Positions 11,577-19,864 of a DNA stretch of 64,000 nt are shown one piece after another. The translations under genes were made by a program, and so were the position numbers. The notes under the pieces were generated by a model. It worked only from the letters and a program-made list of their open reading frames with translations. It had not been told where the DNA came from and searched no databases. The stretch is from Nemania diffusa (Eukaryota > Ascomycota > Sordariomycetes > Xylariales > Xylariaceae): positions 3,844,001 to 3,908,000 of the forward strand of contig JBBPUQ010000006.1 in assembly GCA_038501195.1 (NCBI GenBank), read 5' to 3'. The number at the start of each line of letters is the position of its first letter. Positions within the stretch are counted from its first letter, which is position 1.

Positions 11577-13483
11577 ATGGTGTGTCCAATCTGCAGCATA
11601 AGACCACTACATGATGTACTGTCTGGGCTGAAAGTCGAGGGGTTTGACTCCGCAACTTGGTTCAAAATTGATAAAGACGAAATCTTGCGCAAGGCTTCCC
11701 AAGGAGGACTATGTGACCTATGCTATCCTATTGCAGAAGATGCCAGAAGTAGCCCTTATCAGTTTTATGAAGTGCGATTTGAAATCAGGGTTGCCATCGA
11801 GGCTGCTCGGTCATTTTGGCGACTAATCATTCACGGCAAAGAATGGTTGGTTTATGACGACCCTAGTATGTAGCGAATAATTGCAAATTTCTGTTTCGGA
11901 ATTAGCTCATATCTTCATAAATAGTCCATCTTATCGAGAGAGATCCAATGAGTAGTAAGGCGTTCGGTCACGTCCTGGGGTGGATAGCACATTGTAACCA
12001 GAATCACACAGAGTGTCACAAGAAGCAGCCAGACTTCATGCCATCTAGGCTCCTGGATGTCGGTGACTCTGAATCTCATGCTGTTCGAATCGTATCAGGC
12101 CCGAGCCAGAGAGGCAATTACGTGGCCTTGAGCCACTGTTGGGGTGCTTCGCAACCTCTCAGCACAACTACGACCACGTTGCCAAGCTTCCAGGTTTCTA
12201 TCAACACTAAACAACTCCCTAGCAATTTCTCAGACGCCATCGAGGTAACTCGTCGCTTAGGTATTCGGTATCTCTGGATCGATTCACTCTGTATTATTCA
12301 GGATGACCCGAAAGACTGGGCGCGTGAGGCCGCCACTATGGCACAGGTATATAGCAATGCAGAGATCACAGTTATTGCCTCGCGGTCATCTTGCTGCACA
12401 GATGGGTTTCTCTCATTGCGGACAACGGAAAAAGTTGTCGAAAGAGAAGAATTGACGGCTACGGGAGGAAAGCAAACACTATACCTCAGTAATAGGAGGT
12501 ACGGTTGGGGACACCCAACCCACTTCATTAAGCAGGATCCGCTATCCAATCGTGCGTGGACATTACAAGAGCGATGGCTCTCTCGGCGAACGATCATGTT
12601 CTCACAAGACCAAATCGTATGGGAGTGTAAAGAGATGACTGCCAGCGAGCATGACCCTCATAGGTATGTGCCTCGGTTGACTGCTGAACTAAACTGGAAA
12701 GATCTCGTCGAATCATATACGAGCCGCGCCATCACGTATGAGAAAGACACTCTCCCCGCGATCGCAGGTATTGCAAGGACAATCGGCGAGCACACTGGCC
12801 ATACTTACTGCGCCGGGGTCTGGGTTGAGAACTTGTCTAGTCTACTTTGGCGCCCGTCCAGCGGCGGGCCCATTACGTCAAGAGGCCCGAGGATGGAATA
12901 CATTGCGCCGACGTTTTCTTGGGCGGCTTTGGAAGGCCCAGTGTCATTCTTGACTACGCGATGGGAATATATTTGGCTGGTTAAGTACATCTCGCATGGG
13001 CAAGAACGCCGTGAGGCGACGACTGACTCGTATGGAGCTGTGAAAGGTGCGTGGCTAAAGCTGCGTGGCCCTCTCATTAGAGTGACTCGTGCGGAGCACC
13101 GTGATCTTAAAGATGGCCGCAACTCTATCGATATGGAGATCCATCTGGAAGGCGGAAGTAACTATGTAATTCAAGGCACAGACGACATGGACAAATCACG
13201 CACACCTTACAGGAACCTCGACGATGCCAACATGTTTCTCCTCCCTATTGCTTCCGAGGAAACATCAGGCAGCCCACCTCGGTTCTTACAAGGATTATAT
13301 TGTATGGTGCTTTCTCGAGTATCAAGTGGTAGTGGTCTACCTAGATTTCGTCGGATAGGATTGTCTGGCACTTTTCCAGAGCAGCTTACACCAACGGGGG
13401 ATAAAGTAAGCGGTAGGAATATCCTTCATCTATTTCTGGATGAGTTGGAGCGCCAGAAACCTGAGGATGTCGTGTTGATATAA
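11577..13483 (+). CDS. HET-domain (heterokaryon incompatibility) protein, 2 exons
   Basis: HET-domain proteins act in allorecognition and regulated cell death in filamentous ascomycetes. Exons 11577-11865 and 11925-13483 join across a 59-bp GTATGT...TAG intron to give 615 residues. Residues 1-96 hold two CxxC pairs (CPIC near the start and CDLCYPI), the small Cys-rich lead-in common before HET domains. The HET core begins YVALSHCWG (about 162-170). It continues with RRLGIRYLWIDSLCIIQ, DDPKDWAREAATMAQVYSNA, then RAWTLQERWLSRRTIMF and IVWECKE. The C-terminal third is variable, as usual. The CxxC exon shows that the ATG at 11948 is not the true start. The gene is complete, in contrast to the HET remnant at about 16 kb. 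Confidence 0.92.
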
Positions 13484-14035
13484 AGAATAGGACTCGAAAT
13501 AGCTATGATGTTAGGGACCTCTCTGGCTACTTGAGCGACGTCAGCCGGAAGGGGGGATTTGTGAGAACAACAGTATCCAATATATCTACTCTTATGCCCC
13601 CTCCAATTAACATCACCCCTTGAGATGCGATATGACCGGACTTAGAAGCTTATTGCCAAGCTTACCTGATTTTACATTAGTATTAGTATTAGTATACTAA
13701 TACTATTAGTATAGCCTTATACTAAACTAGATTAACTAATTACTAAGTGCCTTAAGCAGACGTTTGCCAGCATTATGGACTATAACTCGCCGCTTGGGGT
13801 TTGTAGGATCTTGAGAGTTGGTGATTTGCATTGCATATGATGTGACACTTGGGCATGATGTGATGATGCTAGCCTTCATGCAAACAAATCCATCCCAATC
13901 AGTTATATTGGCTGCTTATAAGAATAAGTCTGACCAATTCATGTGGCCTTATAAAATACGAGCGGTGGTGGCTGCTCCCTGGGCCGCCCGCCATGGGCTA
14001 ATTACTCTTCATTCTGTTCCCTTTCGCTTCTAGAA
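13484..14035. other. intergenic, AT-rich
   Basis: Contains the AT palindrome listed separately. A frame at 13818-14033 starts with TTG and has no recognisable content. The last 100 bp are pyrimidine-rich and probably form the leader of the oxygenase-like gene. Confidence 0.4.
13684..13705. repeat. 22-bp perfect AT palindrome
   Basis: The sequence reads identically on both strands around a central GTATAC and is flanked by further TATTAGTA units. It could form a small cruciform or transcript hairpin. Confidence 0.5.
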
Positions 14036-15189
14036 ATGTTCTCCAGAACTTTTCGCTTCCCACTAAGAGCCTCATTATGGCGCTACGAACGTCAAGCTAG
14101 ACTTGGGGGCCGGAATAGCTTCCATGAAGCTGTTGTAGCCAGGCGTGCCACCGATAATACATCTACTTGTACTATCGACACTATCGATCCGAGTAAGCTT
14201 TGGACGAAGACCCGGCCTTTCGAACATGTGCCTTGGCTATCGCCTCGTGAGACAGAAGGGACTGTTCGCTTCCTTGGTCCAACCAAGGACAGCCAACCAG
14301 CAAGTCTTAATTTTAAGAAGGGAGAAGAACACCAGACCAACTTCGGCCCCAGCCTAGAGAAGAAGGTCAATGTCACGGATTTGCGTTACATGAAGCCGCC
14401 GACGACGCTGGCCTTTGAGGGCATTGAGTGGGTATATGCCCCGTCCGTGCTATCTGAAGACAAGTTGCTCGCACCTGACAAGGACGCCGTCGAGGCCTTT
14501 ATTCGAGGGCAATACTTTGAGGAGTGCGCCCAACTTGTTAAGAACAGGACGGGCGCAGCCAGGTCAATTACATACAACTATCACCATCAGCAGATTAAAG
14601 AGGTATTATTGATCTTATCTATTTCCACTCATCATATACCCCTTTTCTTCCCTTAGTCGAGCACTAATGGCTTATAACTTCAACACAGGATACCAACCTT
14701 ACCGACCCTTACAAATTCTCGTCCAAGCCACTCCCTAATTTTCACATGGACAACGACGCCACGACCGCTGAGGTAAACTTGCGACGCGTTCTCGGAGACG
14801 AGGAGGCGGAACATTGGCTTTCCAATCGCTGGGGTATTATCAACGTGTGGCGGCCTGTCGGAGACGTGGTGCGACAGTGGCCACTTGCTCTGGTTGACTC
14901 GAGTGGCCTTCGCCCTTCCGATATAGCCCCTATCTATACTCGCAACAACTACAAGACGCACTTCACCGCACTGAAGTACTCTCAGAAACTGCGCTTCTAT
15001 TACGTCAGTAATCTGGCACCCGATGAAGCCCTTCTCTTTGTCGATTTTCTCTCGGGGGGTAAGAATGCGGCTAGTCTTGCCCCTCACCTCGGCATAGCAC
15101 ATGGTGCTTTCGAAGACCACGGGGCTCCGGAGATCGTACCGAAGCGTCGATCAGTAGAGGTGCGTTGCCTAGTACTGTATGATGATTGA
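14036..15189 (+). CDS. AsaB/GA4-desaturase-like 2-oxoglutarate oxygenase family protein (2 exons)
   Basis: Resembles the fungal family annotated as CmcJ/AsaB or gibberellin GA4 desaturase, Fe(II)/2OG-dependent hydroxylases or desaturases often found in secondary-metabolite loci. Exons 14036-14602 and 14689-15189 join in frame to 355 residues. Landmarks: TTLAFEGIEWVYAP..., ARSITYNYHHQQ, NFHMDNDATTAEVNLRRVLGDEEAEHWL, INVWRPVGDVVRQWPLALVDS, LRFYYVSNLAPDEALLF and C-terminal RRSVEVRCLVLYDD. His208 and Asp210 in FHMD fit the HxD metal pair. The distal His is probably in LAPHLGIAHG. The N-terminus (SRTFRFPLRASLWRYERQ) is basic and Arg-rich and might be a targeting sequence. Substrate unknown. The ATG follows an in-frame stop closely upstream. 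Confidence 0.75.
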
Positions 15190-15829
15190 TAAGAAGTTTG
15201 ACTATGGCTATGTCCCTGGTTGAGGGGAACTATGATTGAATCTGTGTGTTCCGATCACGCCAGTGAAGAAACACAACTCAATGTAGTCCAAATTGCATAA
15301 TGCCTAAACATTGTGAACTTCTATTTTATCTTGAATATGGTGGTATAACGGTAGTTCCAGTACAATGAATGAATTTGTCTGTAATAGCTCAGAGATAGCT
15401 TGCAAATGCTCTGAACATATATTCTATGGGCTGATGATTTCGAATGTCTGGACAGTGTCTGGATCATAATAGGGGGCAAAAATATTCATGGTCTCCTTAC
15501 TTCCACCAACGGTATGTTGGGAATGCAGACCCACAGGATGTGGTCCTTGTGGGAGAGCTGATGGAGACGTGACATCGGCCATTACTGAAATAGCAAAGAC
15601 CAAGAGTGAAGAGGCCCTTATATTGAGTAATAGGACTTGGTAGAGTTTAGTTTAATGTTATAGGAAGTAGAGGCGGCTAAAGGCGAGTCTTAGAACAGGA
15701 ATTGAGTAGATCCTTTGCGGCATTGATGTGTTGACCTTCTCATTCTCGATGAAGACCTGGGATACTTATACTTTGACAAGCATCACAGGGTCTACCGAGT
15801 CTTGTATTGGCTCTTGTGGATAGAGGACT
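15190..15829. other. intergenic or decayed sequence
   Basis: No intact gene. The 3' part reads on, with stops, in the same frame as the HET remnant downstream, so it may be eroded HET coding sequence; I cannot show this from similarity alone. Confidence 0.35.
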
Positions 15830-16468
15830 GTGCCACTATCAAAGTCGAAGGTAGCACCAGCACATCAACTGCGGCGCACTATTAAAATCCACAACCGCCC
15901 CAGCATTTCATATAACCGAACACTTCGCCTGAGGGCGAAAGTCGAGGGATCATCTTTGCCGATGCATGCTTACGAGCTGAAAGAGACCGAGGCTTCGAAC
16001 ACTCTCTTTTCGGCTTGTGGGCCTTGTCTTGAATCTCATAATCGCTTCCAACACGCTCAGATGATGACGGTATCTGGATACATGGTGGACGCCGTGGTAA
16101 GCGTTGTTGATAGATCTGTTCCGGGGCTGGCTGAAGTCATGAACCGAGTGCATGAGGAAGTGGAATCGTTTAATTTGATTATTATCGCAGCCCCAGACAG
16201 GACCAAGCTGCAGAAGTTCAATTCGTTGCAGGTATTCTCGATTGGACGTTAACTTGCATGGACAGAAAAAGGATACCTTTCTCTAGTGAACAAAGACACG
16301 CAGGTTGGAGACAAGATCATGTTGTGCAAGGGAAGCCGGCTTCCCTTGGTAATAAGGGCAGCTGCTCAGCCAGGTCAATGGACCGTACTTGGTGGTTGCT
16401 ATACTCATGGGATCATGCACGGAGAAGGCTGGGACGAGAGCCAGTGTGTTGATTTAGACATAGTTTAG
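15830..16468 (+). pseudogene. remnant of the C-terminal part of a HET-domain-type protein
   Basis: The segment from about 16263 encodes TEKGYLSLVNKDTQVGDKIM, then LCKGSRLPLVIRAA and VLGGCYTHGIMHGEGW, ending at a stop at 16466. That is the characteristic tail of many HET proteins (xTxxGyxGlgP..qxGDxv.ll.G...P.vLR...YvhGiM.GEa). Upstream in the same frame, 15830-16249 encodes MMTVSGYMVDAVVSVVDRS, similar to the pre-tail region, followed by an in-frame TAA at 16250-16252. Another in-frame TAG lies at 15821. No ATG-initiated HET core is present. A CAA-to-TAA change would explain the 16250 stop. Possibly a truncated relic of a gene related to the HET gene at 11.6 kb. Confidence 0.7.
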
Positions 16469-17025
16469 GCTGTAGCCCTTTGTCACATGAATCAGGCATT
16501 TTCGTGTTTGACGGGAACATCGTATGAGTCTCGCCGAGTGCTAGCGGGCATTACTATGGTTCTGATATGAGACGACTTTGTGTCGTTGAGGACCCAACGG
16601 AGAGGAGAGATAACAAAGCACAAACCGCTACCCTGTGCTGGAGGCTTCTATGGTCATATGCTGAGTTGACAAATTGTGAAATCAAGTAGTGCGCAAGAGC
16701 TGACGAGACAACAGCAGGCTCTGATCATGAGTCAATCCACAAAGCTTCCTGCGAGCGAGTCGTGGGACCCATCGTCTTAGCACCCCCGCAGCTGCGAGAG
16801 GTCAATGTTGATCGGTGTCTTACTTCATATAAAGTTACCATTAATATAGATCGACGCACGACTGCCCGGTTCTGGAAGTCTCGATATGGCGACCGATAGC
16901 CTGGTTTACGGGCATACCGGACACGGGCGCGCTCTTCAGAGAGGACGCAATTGTTAATTATCAGCAGCTCATTTAGCAAGGTAGATGGAAGACTCATCTT
17001 ATCTCAATTCACAATCTAGGAACCA
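16469..17025. other. intergenic, no gene recognised
   Basis: No coding signal beyond an unsupported 90-residue minus-strand frame. This is the 3' flank of the HNH gene and of the HET remnant. Confidence 0.4.
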
Positions 17026-18282
17026 CTATCTTGTGTCCCAAGGAGTTATGATATCTTCTGGAGACGGCAAGGGATCGTAAGCTATGCGAGTCTCGGGAGG
17101 CGTGGACAGCCCTTTCACTCTCTTTTTGCAGGGCTTGTCTTTACTTAGAGTTCTCTTCCTCCGTAACGCTCGGCTCGCATCTTCCGGCCACCCATTAACC
17201 GCAACGTTTCGTTGCCACTGGTAAATCCCGGCCATCCAGTCTCGATCTTCCTGGTAGTCAACTTCATCGTCCTGCTCATCCTGGGCCGAACTAGATAAGA
17301 GAGGAGTGGCGGAATTAGTCGGGCGTTTCTTAGGGCTCGAACTTCTAGTGCCGTCGCCACCGTATCTATTGTCCAACTCCCGCCCACCTAAGTCTTGAAT
17401 ATCCCTACCATCCCCGGAACGTACGACAACACGGCGGGTCATTGCAGTGTCTACAATAAAGGGCTTAATGAGGGTCATGCAAGCCCACGCAAAACGGGCA
17501 AACAAAAACTCAGGTGGAACGTGCGCAAGACCTATAACTGGCAGGTTGTGGAAGTCCTCGGCGAAATCCTCAGCAGCTACACCAGCAGCTAGGTTGTGAA
17601 TGTTTGTCTTATTATTTCTAAAGACGTTAACGACGAAGATGTTGTTCTTAGGGGCAAATACGAAGGTGCGGCTATCGAAAACGAAATAGATATCACGGCG
17701 TAAAGCAATAATGTTGTCTTCACCGTTGATGCTCATAGAAATGGTATTCGCTCCCATTCCTTCTCTGTGGTACCAATCAAGCTCGGCGGAGGGAATCACA
17801 TGGGAGCGATTCAGACTATAATGACGGCCCGATACTGCACAGCGATCTTGTCTTCCTTGCTCTTGCCTTGTTGCGTTCAACCAAGGTTCTGGGACGTTGT
17901 CGTGCGGGAACTGCCAATCGCGGAAACTGGGGACGACGGGGTACGGGAGACTATCGTTGGGCGCATCGTTACTGTTGGGTACGATGAAATAGTATCGGTC
18001 GTTGGTCAGGATATCATCAAAACTGTGCGGGACTTTATTCCCACCATCAGTGGTGGAGGAAAGGAAACCGTTGAACGCATTGTTGGAGATGATTTGGCAC
18101 ATGGCAAGAGCGGTACCATGGTGCACGCCACCGTCGTCGTGTCGTGGTAACCGAAACAGAACATTGTGCCTATCAGGGTAGTTCGGATGGCAGAATGAGA
18201 TATTTGAGCATCTTTTCCCAGCTGCATCTCTGCGCGGGAGATCATTGCGCTCGCGAATGGTGAGTGGCGTAATGGAGGCCAT
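17026..18282 (-). CDS. fungal HNH-nuclease-domain protein
   Basis: The single-exon protein has 418 residues from the ATG at 18282; the frame stays open 46 codons further upstream, but that part is less protein-like. The HNH_2-type core lies at about 148-215: CAVSG (148-152), SHVIPSAELDW (HVIP at 161-164), DNIIALRRDIYFVFD (Asn190 to Asp203) and TFVFAPKNN. This C..SG / HxIP / N.i.LR.D.H..FD pattern defines a large expanded family in filamentous ascomycetes. The canonical later His position reads Tyr (DIYFVFD), so nuclease activity is uncertain. Residues 290-418 are charged and disordered, with Lys/Arg clusters (SSSPKKRP, RRKRTLSKDKPCKKRVK) suggesting nuclear localisation. Biological role of the family is unknown. 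It sits beside the transposon-rich block beginning at 18.5 kb. Confidence 0.82.
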   Translation of the reverse strand: MASITPLTIRERNDLPRRDAAGKRCSNISFCHPNYPDRHNVLFRLPRHDDGGVHHGTALAMCQIISNNAFNGFLSSTTDGGNKVPHSFDDILTNDRYYFIVPNSNDAPNDSLPYPVVPSFRDWQFPHDNVPEPWLNATRQEQGRQDRCAVSGRHYSLNRSHVIPSAELDWYHREGMGANTISMSINGEDNIIALRRDIYFVFDSRTFVFAPKNNIFVVNVFRNNKTNIHNLAAGVAAEDFAEDFHNLPVIGLAHVPPEFLFARFAWACMTLIKPFIVDTAMTRRVVVRSGDGRDIQDLGGRELDNRYGGDGTRSSSPKKRPTNSATPLLSSSAQDEQDDEVDYQEDRDWMAGIYQWQRNVAVNGWPEDASRALRRKRTLSKDKPCKKRVKGLSTPPETRIAYDPLPSPEDIITPWDTR

Positions 18283-18553
18283 GTTTGTCGATGTCAAGCT
18301 TACCTCTGTACTACATAGGTAGGTAGGTAAGTTGGACTCCGGGGTACATAAGGTAGCGGGGCGAACAATAATAACAATTCCCCGCGAGCGGTGCCGCCAA
18401 CCAATCAGGTTATCTCGCACTAGACCCCATTTAACATGACAACTTCCTCGGACACAGAAGATATGTGGAGATTTGCATATATGCTCTTTAATTTAAAAGA
18501 ATTATTTAACAGATTATTTTAGCTAAGCGTTTAAATAAGGGTTTAACTTATTA

Positions 18554-18617
18554 AACCTATAAGTTTATTGAAGCGCTTGCTAAGCACCTATGGGTGCTTG
18601 GCGGGCGCCTATAGGTT
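18554..18617. repeat. 64-bp imperfect hairpin
   Basis: The outer arms AACCTATA and TATAGGTT enclose an inner stem, GCGCTTGCTAAGCACC pairing with GGTGCTTGGCGGGCGC around a 4-nt loop. Mismatches are all of C-to-T type on the left arm, consistent with RIP of a once perfect inverted repeat. It lies 35 bp outside the hAT-like element. Confidence 0.55.
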
Positions 18618-18827
18618 GGGTTTTGTCAAAGCCTATATTACTTACTATCTCCAGCGCTACCCACAGGTAAAGTCAGTCAAATAAACGGCTTTTGACGTGT
18701 TTTACCTTGATTGATCGCAAAAAAACGCGTGTTTGACTGACTTGCTAGAATCTATTGACTAGATTGATAAGTTAATTGACCAAGTAATTCAAGTAATGTA
18801 CGTAAAGGGTACAGATTGTAAAAAGCA

Positions 18828-18905
18828 AGGTAGGTAGGTAGGTGTAGGTAGGTGTAGGTAGGTGTAGGTAGGTAAGTAGGTAGGTGAGTAGGTAGGGTGG
18901 TAGGA
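18828..18905. repeat. GTAGGT/GTAGGTGTAGGT minisatellite
   Basis: About a dozen head-to-tail GTAGGT-type units, several with a GT insertion giving a 10-mer period. It lies inside the hAT-like element; a looser version (GTAAGTGGCTAG units) recurs at about 19310-19430. Confidence 0.8.
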
Positions 18906-18910
18906 GTTGG

Positions 18911-18993
18911 GCAGTGTGGATGATGTGACTACTAATCGGGGTTAGGTTCGATTCCTAACAGCGCTAAGTGGTCTTCGCTTTTTAGCTCATCTG
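18911..18993 (+). repeat. 83-bp repeat copy 1, tRNA-arm-like
   Basis: Direct repeat with 19225-19307, identical in length. It contains a perfect T-arm-like hairpin (stem TTAGG/CCTAA, loop TTCGATT; GGTTCGATTCC is a textbook B box). It ends in TTTAGCTCATCTGG, a good A-box/D-arm sequence. The arms are in swapped order relative to a normal tRNA gene. This is the less mutated copy. Confidence 0.7.
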
Positions 18994-19224
18994 GTAGCGC
19001 TGTTAGCTCGAATTTAAGCTTTTGTTGAAACATCAGCTAAGTAATTTATCTGCTAAGTAATTTTAAGGCTACCGGTTTGATTTAGCTACTAAGTAATCTA
19101 AAGATATGTTTGTAAGTTTTAAGTAATAAGTCGCAGTATATAATAATACTTTAAGCTAGCTAAATAAGACAAAAAAAGCTATAAAAGAGCTAGGGGCGGC
19201 TCTTGTTAATAAAGGACAAATTGT

Positions 19225-19307
19225 GCAGTATAAATAATATAACTACTAATCGGGGTTAGGTTCGATTTTTAACAGCGCTAAGTGGTCTTCGCCTTTTAGC
19301 TCATCTG
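19225..19307 (+). repeat. 83-bp repeat copy 2, transition-mutated
   Basis: Aligns without gaps to 18911-18993 with nine differences, all transitions. Eight of the nine are G-to-A or C-to-T in this copy, six of them within 20 bp. This is the signature expected of repeat-induced point mutation. Confidence 0.75.
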
Positions 19308-19678
19308 TAGGTAGGGTGGTTGGTAGGTAAAGTGGTAGAATGTAGGCTAGGTAGATGTAAGTGGCTAAGTCAGTGGCTAGGTAAGTGGCTAGGTAAGTGG
19401 CTTGGTAAGTGGCTGTGTACGTGGCTGAATTAAAAACAAGGTGCCACCTAGCTTACCTAGGAAAAGAAGGCTTCTTTTTATTAAAAAAAACAACAAAAAA
19501 TATTTTAAAAAAATAAGAAAATTAATTAGAAGTAATTAACAAGTAACAAGTCAGGTAAAAAATTATTACTTTACCTGCAATCAATTTTAAACCGATTATT
19601 TGGACTAGATTGGGTCAATTAATTGACAGTCAGTCAAAGTATTACTTTACCTGTGGGTAGCGCTGACTATCTCTACTA

Positions 19679-19864
19679 TCCCTTTAGAGACCCCCTCGGC
19701 ATAGCGACTTAAAAGTGGGATAGGCGGGGCCGAGCTTTACTTGCATACACCCAATAAAACTATTATCCGAGCAAGATTTCATACTCTTATTGGGCATATA
19801 TAAATAAAATTCGGCCCCACTATGCAACTTTTAAGTCACTATGCCGAGGGGGTCTCTAAAGGGA
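19679..19864. mobile_element. MITE copy 1 (TA-flanked, TCCCTTT termini)
   Basis: 186 bp, flanked by TA on both sides. A 38-bp terminal inverted repeat begins TCCCTTTAGAGACCC; the two arms differ at one base (C/T). The internal core (CACCCAATAAAACT, TTATCCGAGC, ACTCTTATTGGG) is shared with the copy at 25491, in opposite orientation. TA duplication with these termini fits a Tc1/mariner- or PIF-type non-autonomous element. It begins 5 bp beyond the hAT-like element's target duplication. Confidence 0.85.

Larger units (their letters stand above)
18644..19673. mobile_element. non-autonomous hAT-like DNA element with 8-bp target duplication
   Basis: The element runs 18652-19665 (1,014 bp). Its ends are a perfect 22-bp terminal inverted repeat beginning CAGCGCTACCCACAGG; the right end is the exact reverse complement at 19644-19665. 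The direct repeat ACTATCTC lies immediately outside both ends (18644-18651 and 19666-19673). An 8-bp duplication and CAG-start termini fit the hAT superfamily. No transposase frame exists inside, so it would depend on a trans-acting transposase. The interior holds GTAGGT satellite, an 83-bp direct duplication with tRNA-like arms, and AT-rich, probably RIP-mutated filler. Confidence 0.85.

Noticed and set aside
11948..13483. HET gene starting at ATG 11948
   Set aside because: The upstream exon 11577-11865 splices in frame and carries the CxxC pairs expected before a HET domain, so the longer two-exon model is preferred.
18828..19430. Regularly spaced GTAGGT and GTAAGTGGCTAG units, considered as a CRISPR-like array
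   Set aside because: Units are contiguous simple-sequence satellite without unique spacers, and the genome is eukaryotic.
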